DNA of 64,000 nucleotides from Syntrophaceae bacterium UBA2280 (GCA_002347685.1 DDWS01000045.1:1-64000); one strand, 5' to 3'. Shown: positions 33,165-42,907, counted from the stretch's first letter. Numbers and translations are program-made. Notes: a model not told the origin generated them from the letters alone.

Positions 33165-33878
33165 ATGTCTGTCAGTGCTGTTTTTGCCCGGCCAATTACC
33201 CGTTTGCGGCTCCACGAGGAAATAGTCACCATCATCCAGAAGCAGATTATGAACGGGACCATTCTGCCGGGGACCAAGTTGCCACCCGAACGCGAAATGG
33301 CTCAGACTTTCAATGTTAATCGTACAACCCTTCGTGAGGCACTGCACAAGCTGGAAACCCTTGAGTTGATCGAAATTCGACACGGAGACGGAATCTATGC
33401 CAGAAATTACATGGAAAGCAGCAATCTCGAACTTGTCCGGGCCCTTGTATATCTTGAAGAAACAAAAGAACCCCTCATTGCCGTCCTGGAGATTAGAAGA
33501 ATCCTGATTCCGGAGATGGCCTTCCTTGCTGCGAAGCGCAGAACCAAAGAGCATGTGGATGCGCTTCGACAGATCGTCCGGTCGGGAGAACTATCCGTCA
33601 TGGAAAAGGATATCCAGGTGCATTTGATCATTGCCCGGGCAACCGGGAACCTCCTATACAATATCCTGATCAACTTTTTTCATCAAATCTACCGTGATCT
33701 TGGGCATATGTATTTCAATGACCCCCAAAACGCTGAACGATCCGAGGCTTTTCACCGGGATATCTGCGTCGCCATACAAAAACAGAACGCGGAATCAGCA
33801 AGAAAAATCATGGCGGATGTTCTGCAATACGCAGAAACAATCATCAGGGAATATCTCGCAAAAAGGCAGGGTGCATAA
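33165..33878 (+). CDS. FadR-subfamily GntR regulator
   Basis: A 237-residue regulator; the ATG follows AAGGAGG, and the frame opens one codon earlier at TTG. Residues about 12-80 are a GntR winged helix (LPPEREMAQTFNVNRTTLREALHKLETLELIEIRHGDGIYA in pattern). Residues 90-230 are an FCD ligand-binding domain with conserved metal-type His/Asp positions (DIQVHLIIARATGN, AFHRDICVAI). It ends directly before glpD, so it most likely controls this operon in response to a lipid or glycerol-type effector (inference). Confidence 0.88.
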   Translation: MSVSAVFARPITRLRLHEEIVTIIQKQIMNGTILPGTKLPPEREMAQTFNVNRTTLREALHKLETLELIEIRHGDGIYARNYMESSNLELVRALVYLEETKEPLIAVLEIRRILIPEMAFLAAKRRTKEHVDALRQIVRSGELSVMEKDIQVHLIIARATGNLLYNILINFFHQIYRDLGHMYFNDPQNAERSEAFHRDICVAIQKQNAESARKIMADVLQYAETIIREYLAKRQGA

Positions 33879-35522
33879 ATGAAACGGTTTATTGAATCGT
33901 ATCAAGGAGAGAACTTTGATATCATTGTCATCGGCGGAGGCATTACCGGGGCATCGGTTGCCTATGAGGCAGCCACAAGGGGTTTGAAAGTGGCTCTGGT
34001 GGAGAAGAAGGACTTTTCGTGGGCTACCTCGGCCGTAACCTCCAAAATGATCCATGGCGGAATGCGCTATCTGGCCAACGGTGAGATAGGATTGGTCCGT
34101 GAATCGCTGCGCGAGCGCCGCGTGCTGGAAAATATTGCGCCCAACTTTGTCTATCCGCTCTCTGTGATGATGACCCACAACAATACGCAGTTCAAGAACA
34201 ACAAATGGGTAGTGAAGGTGGGCATGCTGATGTATGACGCCCTTTCCTATGATAAGAATTTTACCTGGGATAAAAGTAAGCAGATACCCATGCACAAAAC
34301 CATTTCCAGGCAGGAAGTGCTGATAAGAGAACCGAACGTGCTGGATGCCGGCCTGACCGGGGCCTCGATATTCTATGACTGCAGCAGCATTTTTCCCGAG
34401 CGCCTCACCCTGGCTTTCATCAAGTCCGCAGTGGCTTATGGCGCCGCGGTTGCCAACTATACCGAGGTTACGGGATTCTGTTTCGATAGGCAGCATAACG
34501 TGATCGGTGTGCAGGTCAAGGATCTTCAAAGTTCTGCCGTGCAGAATCTAAACGCTGCTCTTACCATTAATTGCGGCGGTCCCTGGGCGGATATTGTTCT
34601 GGGCCTGGCTAAATCAAAAAGCAACGCCTGCACGCTGCGCCGCTCTGAAGGAATTCATATCATCACCGCCAAAAGCCTGCTTTCCGGCAATTGCGCGGTC
34701 GGCTCTATGACTCCATCCGGCCGTTACTTCTTGCTCATTCCCTGGCGGGGCCATACCCTGATCGGCACCACGGACAGACCCTACATCGGTAATCCGGACG
34801 AATATCATGTAACGCGGCAAAGCATCGACGAACTGATTGCCGAAGTCAATGCCTCCTTTGGTGATGGTAAGCTCAGCTTCGCGGATGTCAGACACGCGTT
34901 CGGCGGCCTGCGACCGCTGGTGGAAGACCAGACCGAAGAGACCTATGCCTGCTCGCGCCGCTATGAAATCTTTGACAATGCCGAAGAAGGTTTAAACGGC
35001 CTGATCACCGTTGAGGGTGGTAAATACACCACCAGCCGCAGACTGGCCGAAAACTGCCTCAAGACTGTTGCCGCTAAGCTTGGTCGCCCGCTGGGAAAGA
35101 GTATGACCGACAAACACCATCTATCCGGGTGCGCCATACCCGACATGAACGCTTTTCTGCTGACGATCCTGCAAAACAACAGGGATTTTCCCTCAGATAC
35201 TCTGGACTATCTCGGCAGGAATTACGGTACCGAGTATGATGCGATCCTCAAGCTGGCACGTGAAGATGCAGCCCTGGCCGAAACCCTCAACGCCGATGGC
35301 GAGATGATGGCCCAGGTTACGTATGCCGTACGCCATGAAATGGCCCGCACCTTGTCGGATATCGTCATGCGCCGCACCGGAATCGCCACTCTCGGCCATC
35401 CCGGCAAAGAAGTGCTCCAAAAGGTTGCCGCTCTTGCCGCAAGGGAACTGAACTGGGATGCCGATACAGCCAGGCGTGAAATTGCGGCTGTTGAAAATAT
35501 GCTCGAGCTGCCGGAGGCGTAA
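33879..35522 (+). CDS. glpD: FAD-dependent glycerol-3-phosphate dehydrogenase
   Basis: A 547-residue flavoenzyme of the GlpA/GlpD family that oxidises sn-glycerol 3-phosphate to dihydroxyacetone phosphate at the membrane. The N-terminal FAD motif is DIIVIGGGITGASVAYEAATRG, then SAVTSKMIHGGMRYL, and later DRPYIGNP, FGGLRPLV and EGGKYTTSRRLAE match the family. The last 130 residues are the usual C-terminal helical domain. Its start abuts the GntR stop. The next gene is alkyl-DHAP-synthase-like, which would use a DHAP derivative. Confidence 0.88.
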   Translation: MKRFIESYQGENFDIIVIGGGITGASVAYEAATRGLKVALVEKKDFSWATSAVTSKMIHGGMRYLANGEIGLVRESLRERRVLENIAPNFVYPLSVMMTHNNTQFKNNKWVVKVGMLMYDALSYDKNFTWDKSKQIPMHKTISRQEVLIREPNVLDAGLTGASIFYDCSSIFPERLTLAFIKSAVAYGAAVANYTEVTGFCFDRQHNVIGVQVKDLQSSAVQNLNAALTINCGGPWADIVLGLAKSKSNACTLRRSEGIHIITAKSLLSGNCAVGSMTPSGRYFLLIPWRGHTLIGTTDRPYIGNPDEYHVTRQSIDELIAEVNASFGDGKLSFADVRHAFGGLRPLVEDQTEETYACSRRYEIFDNAEEGLNGLITVEGGKYTTSRRLAENCLKTVAAKLGRPLGKSMTDKHHLSGCAIPDMNAFLLTILQNNRDFPSDTLDYLGRNYGTEYDAILKLAREDAALAETLNADGEMMAQVTYAVRHEMARTLSDIVMRRTGIATLGHPGKEVLQKVAALAARELNWDADTARREIAAVENMLELPEA

Positions 35523-35562
35523 TAAAATGAAAGAGAGCATAGATTAAAAGGAGGAGATGATT

Positions 35563-37257
35563 ATGAAAGCCAAACATTTTCATCCGGACTGGACGGAAAA
35601 GGCTCCTGCACCGGGGAGCTTCAGATCCATATTCAAATACGGTGATGCACAAGGCTTCAAACACCCCAGCGACAACTGGTACGAGATGATGAAAACAGAA
35701 TTTCATCTGAGCGACGACGACTTTCGCAAGAAACAGGAAGAGGGGAACAAGCAGGTTATCCTGAACCGCCCGGGTACGCTTACCTCATCACAGATCGAGC
35801 AAATTAAATCCATCGCTGGTGATCAGAATGTGGCACTCGATGATTACAGTCGCGTCAAATACGCCTACGGAAAGACCACCGAGGAAATGCTGGAACTGCG
35901 TCAGGGTATCGTCCGCGAAGTGGCCGACGTTGTGGTCCATCCGCGCGATAAATTTGATGTACGAAAGATTGTGGAATACTGCAATGCCGAGCGTATTCCG
36001 ATAACAGTCTTCAGCGCCGGCTCGTCGGTAAATTTCGGTTGCCGGCCGGCCAGGGGAGGCGTCTCCCTGGTGGTGAGCACCCACATGAATAAACTACTGG
36101 ATGTAAACGAGCAAAACCAGACGGCACGCGTCGGGCCGGGCATGTTTGGACCGGCCTATGAGAAAGCTCTGAACAGCGCTCCGGAGCTTTTCCACACCAG
36201 CCGCAGATATACCTGCGGCCACTTCCCGCAGTCCTTTGAGTATTCCACTGTAGGCGGCTGGGTAGTGACATTGGGATCCGGCCAGGCCTCCACCTATTAC
36301 GGCGATGCCTGCGATATCGTCTTCAGCCAGGAATACGTCACCCCGGCAGGCACTTTCAAGACCCTCGATTTTCCGGCCACAGCCACCGGCCCGAAAGTAA
36401 ACGACATTCTGAAAGGCTCGGAGGGTACCTTCGGCATTCTGGTCGAGGTTACCATGAAGATCTTCCGTTATATGCCGGAGAACCGCCGGCGCTTCAGCTT
36501 TATGTTCCCCACCTGGGAGGCAGCAGTGAACGCCAGCCGCGAGATCATGCAGTCTGAGTTTGGCAAGCCTGCCATTTACAGGATTTCCGATCCCGAGGAG
36601 ACGGATCGCGGGCTGAAACTCTATGGCATGCCGGGAATTGTAGATACCTTCCTTGCGTTGCGTGGTTTCCTGCCCATGCAGCGCTGCCTGTGTCTGGGCA
36701 ATGTCGAGGGGGACAGGGACTATACGAAGCTGGTCAAGCGCAAGCTTACGAGGATAGCCAGGCTAAACGGCGCAATCTCGCTGGGTGCGTATGCCGCCAC
36801 AAAGTGGGAAAAAACCCGCTACACCGAGCCCTACATGCGCGAGGATCTGGGCGATTACGGCATCTTGATTGATACACTCGAGGTCGGCGTCACCTGGGAC
36901 AATCTGCATCGTCTGCATGAAGGGGTTCGTGCTTATATCAAAAGCCGTCCGGATACCATGTGCATGACGCATGCCTCGCACTTCTACCCTCAGGGTACCA
37001 ACCTTTACTTTATCTTTATCGCCCAGATGACCGACACCGCCGAGTATCGGGAATTCCAGAAAGGGATAATCGACAATATCCAGAAATTCGGCGGCTCGCT
37101 GAGCCACCACCACGGAGTAGGCCGTATGATCGGGCCCTGGATGGAAGCGCATCTGGGTAAGGAACAAATGGCTGTCCTGCGGGCATTGAAAAAGCACTTC
37201 GATCCTAACCATATCATGAACCCCGGCGGCCAGTTGGGTTTGGATGATGTGTCATGA
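35563..37257 (+). CDS. alkyldihydroxyacetonephosphate synthase-like flavoprotein
   Basis: A 564-residue FAD-binding type 4 oxidoreductase. AGSSVNFGC is the FAD phosphate loop, and STHMNKLLDVNEQNQTARVGPGMFG, SLEYSTVGGWV-type GHFPQSFEYSTVGGWVVTLGSG, and ILKGSEGTFGILVEVTMKI parallel alkyl-DHAP synthase closely. The C-terminal GGSLSHHHGVGRMIGPW holds the active-site His cluster. In that enzyme the acyl chain of acyl-DHAP is replaced by a fatty alcohol to start ether lipids. The ATG at 35563 lies seven bases after AAGGAGGAG; a second ATG two codons earlier is too close. Confidence 0.78.
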   Translation: MKAKHFHPDWTEKAPAPGSFRSIFKYGDAQGFKHPSDNWYEMMKTEFHLSDDDFRKKQEEGNKQVILNRPGTLTSSQIEQIKSIAGDQNVALDDYSRVKYAYGKTTEEMLELRQGIVREVADVVVHPRDKFDVRKIVEYCNAERIPITVFSAGSSVNFGCRPARGGVSLVVSTHMNKLLDVNEQNQTARVGPGMFGPAYEKALNSAPELFHTSRRYTCGHFPQSFEYSTVGGWVVTLGSGQASTYYGDACDIVFSQEYVTPAGTFKTLDFPATATGPKVNDILKGSEGTFGILVEVTMKIFRYMPENRRRFSFMFPTWEAAVNASREIMQSEFGKPAIYRISDPEETDRGLKLYGMPGIVDTFLALRGFLPMQRCLCLGNVEGDRDYTKLVKRKLTRIARLNGAISLGAYAATKWEKTRYTEPYMREDLGDYGILIDTLEVGVTWDNLHRLHEGVRAYIKSRPDTMCMTHASHFYPQGTNLYFIFIAQMTDTAEYREFQKGIIDNIQKFGGSLSHHHGVGRMIGPWMEAHLGKEQMAVLRALKKHFDPNHIMNPGGQLGLDDVS

Positions 37258-37285
37258 AATATTCTGACATCGTAGAGGATGAACA

Positions 37286-38851
37286 GTGAATGCAAAAAAA
37301 TATATTATCGCGATAGATTCCGGAACACAGAGTATTCGTGCGGTGCTCTTTGATCTACACGGTAATGAAATCGTCCTCGAACAAGCCGACTACGAACCCT
37401 ATTTTTCCCTGGCGCCAGGCTGGGCGGAGCAAAGGACTGAAGATTACTGGATCAAACTCTGCAAGGTATGCCAGGGGCTGATGGCCAGGATCGCCATAGA
37501 TCCACGCGAGATCGGCGGTATCGGCCTGACCAGTCAGCGTAACACCGTTATCCCCATGGATAAGGATGGCAACGCCCTTCGGCCGGGGATTATTTGGCTC
37601 GATCAGCGCACAGTGGCAAATGTTCCACCTTTAAGCAAAATCATCACGCTTGTTACCCGCCTGGTTGGCCTCACCGATGCCATACGCTATTCGCAGAGGA
37701 ATTCCAAGTTTTTGTGGATCAGGCAGCACGAACCCGAAATCTACCATAAGACACACAAGTTTGTTCAAGCCACCGGTTTCTTTGTGCGCAAGCTGACCGG
37801 CGAATTTCGCGATTCCTACGGTATGGTCGCCGGGATCTGGCCGTTTGATTACAAAGCCAAGAACTGGTATGGGGCGGCCTTCTCATTTATTTACAATGCC
37901 TTCGGGTTCGAGAAAAAGCATTGTGTCGATCTCTATCCTCCGGACAAGGTGCTCGGGCATATCACCAAAGAAGCATCGCTGGCCACCGGACTGCCGCAAG
38001 GCATGCCTGTTGTTGTGGGTGCCGGTGACAAGCAATGCGAGCTGCTCGGGGCCGGTGCCATCAATCCGGAAATTGCCGTGATCAGTTTCGGTACGGCCAC
38101 GGCCATGGAGGTGATCACATACAAATACATCAAAGATGCGCAGTTGCGCTTCTTTACCTGGCCTGCGGCCCTGCCCAAGGCCTGGGATATAGAGATGTTC
38201 ATCTACCGCGGATTCTGGATGGTGACATGGTTCAAGCAGGAGTTCGGCCACCGCGAGGCGCTGGAGGCCCGGGCGCGCGGAGTGGCGCCGGAGGTGGTTT
38301 TAGATGAGGTGATTCAGGATATCCCTCCAGGATCCATGGGGCTTATGCTGCAGCCCTGCTGGTCTCCCTCCGTGAACAATAAATACGCCAAGGGTTCTAT
38401 CATTGGCTTTGGAGATATCCATACCCGTGCACACATTTATCGGGCGATCTTTGAAGGAATCTGCTTTGAGCTGCGCCGACTGCAGGAGATCGTGCAGGGC
38501 AAGACAGGTATTGCCATCAAAGAGATTCGCGTCGGTGGCGGCGGTTCGCGAAGCGATGTGGCGGTGCAGATTGCTGCCGATATGTTCAACCTGCCCGCCT
38601 CGCGAATGGCAACCTCTGAAATAGCGGCCCTCGGCGCGGCCATTGACGCGGCTGTTGGTACGGGTATGTACGATACATTTGAAGAAGCCGTGACAGCGAT
38701 GGTTCGCAAGGGCAGGACATTTGTGCCCAATGTGAAAACCCATCGCATCTACACACAGTTGTTTCAGGATGTGTACAAGAAGACATTTCATATCATGGCG
38801 CCGGTCCATCGCAAAATCGCCCGGATTACCGGATATCCGGACGAAGATTAA
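37286..38851 (+). CDS. FGGY-family carbohydrate kinase, glycerol-kinase-like
   Basis: A 521-residue sugar/polyol kinase with a GTG start after AGAGGA. N-terminal AIDSGTQSIRAVLFD and GIGLTSQRNTVIPMDKDGN, then GAGDKQCELLGAGA, and the C-terminal ATP-site RVGGGGSRSDVAVQIAADMF are FGGY features. A phosphoryl acceptor such as glycerol or dihydroxyacetone fits the neighbouring GlpD and alkyl-DHAP-synthase-like gene, but the acceptor motif differs from classical GlpK. It is the last gene of the GntR operon. Confidence 0.85.
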   Translation: MNAKKYIIAIDSGTQSIRAVLFDLHGNEIVLEQADYEPYFSLAPGWAEQRTEDYWIKLCKVCQGLMARIAIDPREIGGIGLTSQRNTVIPMDKDGNALRPGIIWLDQRTVANVPPLSKIITLVTRLVGLTDAIRYSQRNSKFLWIRQHEPEIYHKTHKFVQATGFFVRKLTGEFRDSYGMVAGIWPFDYKAKNWYGAAFSFIYNAFGFEKKHCVDLYPPDKVLGHITKEASLATGLPQGMPVVVGAGDKQCELLGAGAINPEIAVISFGTATAMEVITYKYIKDAQLRFFTWPAALPKAWDIEMFIYRGFWMVTWFKQEFGHREALEARARGVAPEVVLDEVIQDIPPGSMGLMLQPCWSPSVNNKYAKGSIIGFGDIHTRAHIYRAIFEGICFELRRLQEIVQGKTGIAIKEIRVGGGGSRSDVAVQIAADMFNLPASRMATSEIAALGAAIDAAVGTGMYDTFEEAVTAMVRKGRTFVPNVKTHRIYTQLFQDVYKKTFHIMAPVHRKIARITGYPDED

Positions 38852-38936
38852 TGACACGACAGATCATGATTGGATCTAATCATCCCCGGCATATTCCGGG
38901 TCGCCTCAAAAACATCCGTCCGTTAAAAAAAGTTTT

Positions 38937-39713
38937 TTACCGCAGAAATACCGGTGGTTGAATGTCGGGGAGCTTGTCGCCTTCATACAGCACTTTTTCC
39001 AGGTAAAGACCGGAAGGCGGCGCGGTATGCCGGGCGGGAATATCCGAATGATCATGGAGCATCTGTTCGAGATCCCCGGTTCGCAAGTTGGCGCGTCCGG
39101 CTTCAACCGCCATTCCCACGATCCGTCGGACCATTTTCCAAAGGAAGTGGGACCCGGCTACCCGGATGACGATCAGGTTCGGGAATTCCTGCAATACGAC
39201 GTCTTCAACGTCAACCTGCGTCGAGGCGTTTTTATCCATCCGTTTGTCGGCGAAAGAGGCAAAATCGTGAAAACCCTGAAACACGGCGAGCGCCTGCCGC
39301 ATCCGGCCGATGTCGAGATCGTCTTTGATCCACCAGACGTATTTTTTGGCCAGCGCGGTGCGGCGCTTTGCGATCAGATATAGATAACTGCGACTGATGG
39401 CTGAGTGGCGGGCGTGAAAACGCGGATGGGCGCTTTGCACCGACAGGATGTTGATGCTTGCTGGAAGCAGATCGTTAATCCCGATTCGCAGGGCTTCCGG
39501 ATTGATCTTGCGGGCGGTTTCCAGATGGGCCACCTGTCCGAGCGCGTGCACGCCGGCGTCGGTGCGTCCCGCACCCTGGACTTCCGCGGGCGCGCCCAGA
39601 AATTTACCGGCCGCGTCGATGATCGCTCCCTGAACGCTTTTGGCGTTTTTCTGGGCCTGCCAGCCGCTGAAGCCGGTGCCGTCGTATTCGCAAATCAGTT
39701 TGTATTTATTCAT
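38937..39713 (-). CDS. truA: tRNA pseudouridine(38-40) synthase TruA
   Basis: A 258-residue enzyme that isomerises uridines 38-40 of the tRNA anticodon arm. The catalytic Asp is D52 in GAGRTDAGVHALGQVAHL. YKLICEYDGTGFSGWQ opens the protein and HFLWKMVRRIVGMAVEAGR is the usual C-terminal signature. It overlaps the upstream NlpC/P60 gene by four bases and is probably translated from the same message. Confidence 0.95.
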   Translation of the reverse strand: MNKYKLICEYDGTGFSGWQAQKNAKSVQGAIIDAAGKFLGAPAEVQGAGRTDAGVHALGQVAHLETARKINPEALRIGINDLLPASINILSVQSAHPRFHARHSAISRSYLYLIAKRRTALAKKYVWWIKDDLDIGRMRQALAVFQGFHDFASFADKRMDKNASTQVDVEDVVLQEFPNLIVIRVAGSHFLWKMVRRIVGMAVEAGRANLRTGDLEQMLHDHSDIPARHTAPPSGLYLEKVLYEGDKLPDIQPPVFLR

Positions 39714-41083
39714 TGAGGATTTGCCTTTTCCGGTGGCGCGGAAAGGATGTTCATGGCGGTGATATTCTGGAGCAGAGACCCGGCCGCTGAGTCGATATTT
39801 CTCAGTTCGCGGCCCGGCTCAAGCGTGGTGATGACCGCTTCGCCGATGACCATTCGGCCGTCTCGTCCCCTCAGGTCTTTGGTGCGGACCCCCCAGATGT
39901 TATGGAAGATCAGCGCGCGGCCGTTGTACTGCCCGATGTAGAGCATGACATGGCCCCTTCGCCACAGCAGGCTCAGGTAGGGAACGCCCTTCTCCAGAAT
40001 GGTTTTTTCTTTCTGTACGGGGCCCAGGCCTTCCAGGTCGATATAGACACCGGCTTCTTTGACCTGGTCGGCGGAATGCCGGGGCAGCCAGATGCCGAAA
40101 ACGCGGAAGAAGTCCCGGGTCATCGACGAGCAGTCCCGCCGACCGTACATCCCGCCCCATCCGTAAGGTTCGCCGATCAATTCGTTGGAGATGCGCGAGG
40201 CGTTCACCTGATTGAACCGTAGCGGCTTGACCGCGGCAGCTTCAGCTGAAATCCGCCCCTGCCGGATGACGGCGTTTTTGGCCGGATCGGACACAGCCAC
40301 CATGATTTCCATATCCGGTCCGGCATCCAGGGTCAAAGGGAAGATCTGCCCCAGCGAGGCCTGAGTGAGAAAATTTCCGTCTGCATCCACGATGCTGCTC
40401 AGATCGCGCGTGACCACCGCGTAGCGTCCGGTCTCCCATGACCGGATAAAGTCCGGGTTGACGGCCGCGAAATCCTCTGTCGGCATCCAGCCAAAGGTGA
40501 AGTCGGTTTCCACCAGCGCCCAGGCTTTATCTGCGCTCAGATGACAGACAAACACCGGCGTGTTGACACCGACCGACGAGCGCTGCAGATTGTCAAACGG
40601 CCAGGCCCAGGCATCTCCGTCGCGGTCGTAAAAATGGGGAGAGACGGTGGGCAAAACGCGTAGATCGGTATTGCGGATGGTGATACCGGGGTACAGGGCA
40701 TTGGGAAAATTCGGAAGAGTCGCGTTTTGGCGAAGTTTTTTGATCCAGGACGCGGGATGGGGCTTTTTGTTTTCCCCGTAACCTTTTCTCAGTGCGAATT
40801 TTTGAAAATCCTGCAAAACGCGGTTGGGCAGGGCGTGAAAAGGATCCTTTTGATGCCAGACGGAAAAGTAGATGATATTGAAGTCGTCATCGAGCTTTTT
40901 TTGGCTGACCGTGTCGATCAATTCCCGCGAGATTGTCCCGGTATCCAGGTAAGCGGCGTGATCCTGGGGAAGGTCGCGCACATCCCGGATGGTTTCAGGT
41001 GCGCTCACGCAGCCCGAGAGGATCAGCAGGCCGCATGCAAGCCATCGGCAATATGATTTTCTAAAGTCCTTTGCACTTTTCAT
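39710..41083 (-). CDS. NlpC/P60 cell-wall hydrolase lipoprotein with SH3 domains
   Basis: A 457-residue protein. The signal WLACGLLILSGC ends in a lipobox (LSGC), so it is lipid-anchored. The arrangement resembles the N_NLPC_P60 / SH3b1 / SH3b2 / NlpC_P60 type: an N-terminal helical part, two SH3-like modules (about 130-290) and the peptidase domain. Catalytic Cys is in GRRDCSSMTRDFFRVFGIWLPR and catalytic His in RRGHVMLYIG, with HNIWG as third residue site. It should cleave peptide stems of murein (gamma-D-Glu-diamino acid bonds in relatives). Confidence 0.87.
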   Translation of the reverse strand: MKSAKDFRKSYCRWLACGLLILSGCVSAPETIRDVRDLPQDHAAYLDTGTISRELIDTVSQKKLDDDFNIIYFSVWHQKDPFHALPNRVLQDFQKFALRKGYGENKKPHPASWIKKLRQNATLPNFPNALYPGITIRNTDLRVLPTVSPHFYDRDGDAWAWPFDNLQRSSVGVNTPVFVCHLSADKAWALVETDFTFGWMPTEDFAAVNPDFIRSWETGRYAVVTRDLSSIVDADGNFLTQASLGQIFPLTLDAGPDMEIMVAVSDPAKNAVIRQGRISAEAAAVKPLRFNQVNASRISNELIGEPYGWGGMYGRRDCSSMTRDFFRVFGIWLPRHSADQVKEAGVYIDLEGLGPVQKEKTILEKGVPYLSLLWRRGHVMLYIGQYNGRALIFHNIWGVRTKDLRGRDGRMVIGEAVITTLEPGRELRNIDSAAGSLLQNITAMNILSAPPEKANPQ

Positions 41084-41254
41084 TGCTTACTCTATAATCT
41101 TTTTTTTCCGGTCGTGCAAGACAAAGGCGTTGAGTCGCTTTGTCTTCTTTCATCCATGAGCGGGGGACGGGGAAAATAAATTTGTGGCATAAGAAAAAGA
41201 AGGCTGATATAAGGAAAACAACTAAATTGACACCTAGACGAAAGGAGATGACCT

Positions 41255-41740
41255 ATGATCGCCGTCAGCGTTTTGAAAGAATTTGCCTTTTTAAAAGGCT
41301 TCAGCGAGGAGCAGTTAAAAAAAATGTCCGCCCTCGGTGTTGAGGAAAAATATCAGGCCGGCACGCAGCTCTATGCCAATAGAGATGTTGCGCGTTGTTT
41401 GTACCTGCTGGAATCAGGAAAAGTAGCTTTGTTGATGGATAATTACATGGGGTCCGGCAAGCCGCCGATGCAGGTGACGGTGGACATCATCACAAAGGGA
41501 GAATCGATGGGCTGGTCTGCGGTTGTGGACCCGTATGTCTATACTCTCGCAGCGCGGTGCCTGGAAGATACGAAGCTCATTGCCTTTGATTCCCATAAGT
41601 TGCGGGAATTGATGGAAGACGACTGCCCGCTGGGTTTCAAAATCATGCAGGCGACAGCCAAAGTGATTTCCACGCGCCTGACGCACACCCGCATTATTCT
41701 GGTGGGAGAGCGCGGTCTTTCTACCCTGACCGATTACTGA
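41255..41740 (+). CDS. cyclic-nucleotide-binding-domain protein without DNA-binding domain
   Basis: A 161-residue single CNMP_binding domain of the CRP family (about residues 8-140: FLKGFSEEQLKKMSALG, LYLLESGKVALLM, ITKGESMGWSAVVDP). There is no winged helix after it, so it is not a transcription factor in itself. AAAGGAG precedes the ATG at good spacing. It heads a short same-strand group with a ferritin-like protein, the arginine decarboxylase and CheW. Whether it binds cAMP is unproven; the Arg of the phosphate-binding cassette is not clear. Confidence 0.75.
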   Translation: MIAVSVLKEFAFLKGFSEEQLKKMSALGVEEKYQAGTQLYANRDVARCLYLLESGKVALLMDNYMGSGKPPMQVTVDIITKGESMGWSAVVDPYVYTLAARCLEDTKLIAFDSHKLRELMEDDCPLGFKIMQATAKVISTRLTHTRIILVGERGLSTLTDY

Positions 41741-41767
41741 TTCCATTTCCCGAAAGTGGGGCATTCT

Positions 41768-42235
41768 ATGAAAAAAGAAGATATTACATTGATTCTCGCG
41801 AAAGCGATCGCCAATGAAGAGGAGGCCAACCGGTTTTATCTAAAGTTGGCCGCGCGTGTGACCGATATAGCGGCTAAAGACACGCTGCTTTATCTGGCGA
41901 AGGAGGAAATGGGGCATAAACAGTACCTGGAGCGCTATCGGGAGGAAAGTTTCATCGGAAACGCAACGAATATAGAGAATGTCCCCGATTGCAAGGTGAC
42001 GGAATTTGTCGTCTCTCCCGGGGTCCAGTATGACATGGCGAGCAAAGACGCTTTTCTGCTGGCTTCCGCCCGTGAGTTGAATTCATACAACCTGTATGTG
42101 GGAATGGCGTCTTTGCATCCCGAAGGAGATATCCGCAACATGCTGTTGCAGATGGCCAATGAAGAGCTCAAACACAAAGAGAAGGTGGAATACCTTTATG
42201 CCAATACCGCTTTCGTTCAGACAGCCGGAGGCTGA
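41768..42235 (+). CDS. rubrerythrin/ferritin-like diiron protein
   Basis: A 155-residue four-helix protein. Metal-site residues lie in ANEEEANRFYLKLA, LAKEEMGHKQYLERY (EEMGH), ARELNSYNLYVGMA and ANEELKHKEKVEYLY (EELKH), matching the paired E-x-x-H of rubrerythrin-type ferritin-like domains. No rubredoxin domain is attached. It could act in peroxide reduction or iron handling in the anaerobic cytoplasm. The ATG at 41768 is preferred to an in-frame GTG 12 bases earlier. Confidence 0.8.
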   Translation: MKKEDITLILAKAIANEEEANRFYLKLAARVTDIAAKDTLLYLAKEEMGHKQYLERYREESFIGNATNIENVPDCKVTEFVVSPGVQYDMASKDAFLLASARELNSYNLYVGMASLHPEGDIRNMLLQMANEELKHKEKVEYLYANTAFVQTAGG

Positions 42236-42287
42236 TGATTCGGGCGATGCATGCCTGTTTTGGGTCGGGTAATCAAGGAGTATAAAC

Positions 42288-42836
42288 ATGAAGGATTTTG
42301 TTCCCAAAAAGATTTTTTTTACCAAAGGCGTCGGCACGCACAAAGATGAGCTGCATTCCTTTGAGCGCGCCTTGCGTGCCGCCGGCATTGAGAAGTGCAA
42401 CCTGGTTCAGGTTTCGAGTATTTTTCCGCCCGGCTGTAAAATGATTCCCAAATCACAGGGATTAAAAGAGCTGATCCCGGGTGCCATCACGTATTGCGTG
42501 ATGAGCCGCTGTTGCTCGAATGAGCCCAAAAGGCTTCTGGCCGCGTCGGTGGGCTGTGCCATTCCCGCGGACAAAATGTCCTACGGATACATCAGCGAGC
42601 ATCACGCCTTCGGTATGACCGAAAAGCAGACGGGTGATCACGCCGAAGATCTGGCCGCCGCGATGCTGGCCTCCACGCTGGGCATCGATTTTAACGTGGA
42701 CGAGAGCTGGGACGAGAAGAAGGAAATCTTCAAAATCAGCGGCAAGATCGTTCGCACGCTCAATGCCACCCAATCTAAAATCTGTAAGGATAACAACTAT
42801 ACGACGGTCGTCGCCGTCGCGGTTTTTATTTTCTAG
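42288..42836 (+). CDS. pyruvoyl-dependent arginine decarboxylase
   Basis: A 182-residue proenzyme of the PvlArgDC family. NLVQVSSIFPPGC places the self-cleavage at S43/S44, which makes the pyruvoyl group from S44. GAITYCVMSRCCSNEP and the C-terminal NYTTVVAVAVF fit the family. It converts arginine to agmatine for polyamine synthesis or acid response. AAGGAG precedes its ATG. It lies in a same-strand group with the cNMP-binding, ferritin-like and CheW genes. Confidence 0.92.
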   Translation: MKDFVPKKIFFTKGVGTHKDELHSFERALRAAGIEKCNLVQVSSIFPPGCKMIPKSQGLKELIPGAITYCVMSRCCSNEPKRLLAASVGCAIPADKMSYGYISEHHAFGMTEKQTGDHAEDLAAAMLASTLGIDFNVDESWDEKKEIFKISGKIVRTLNATQSKICKDNNYTTVVAVAVFIF

Positions 42837-42907
42837 GCATGAATGTCGGCCGGGTGTGCCGATAAATCATCCCGGTTATGTTTTTTATGAAATGGAGGAG
42901 AAGAATC

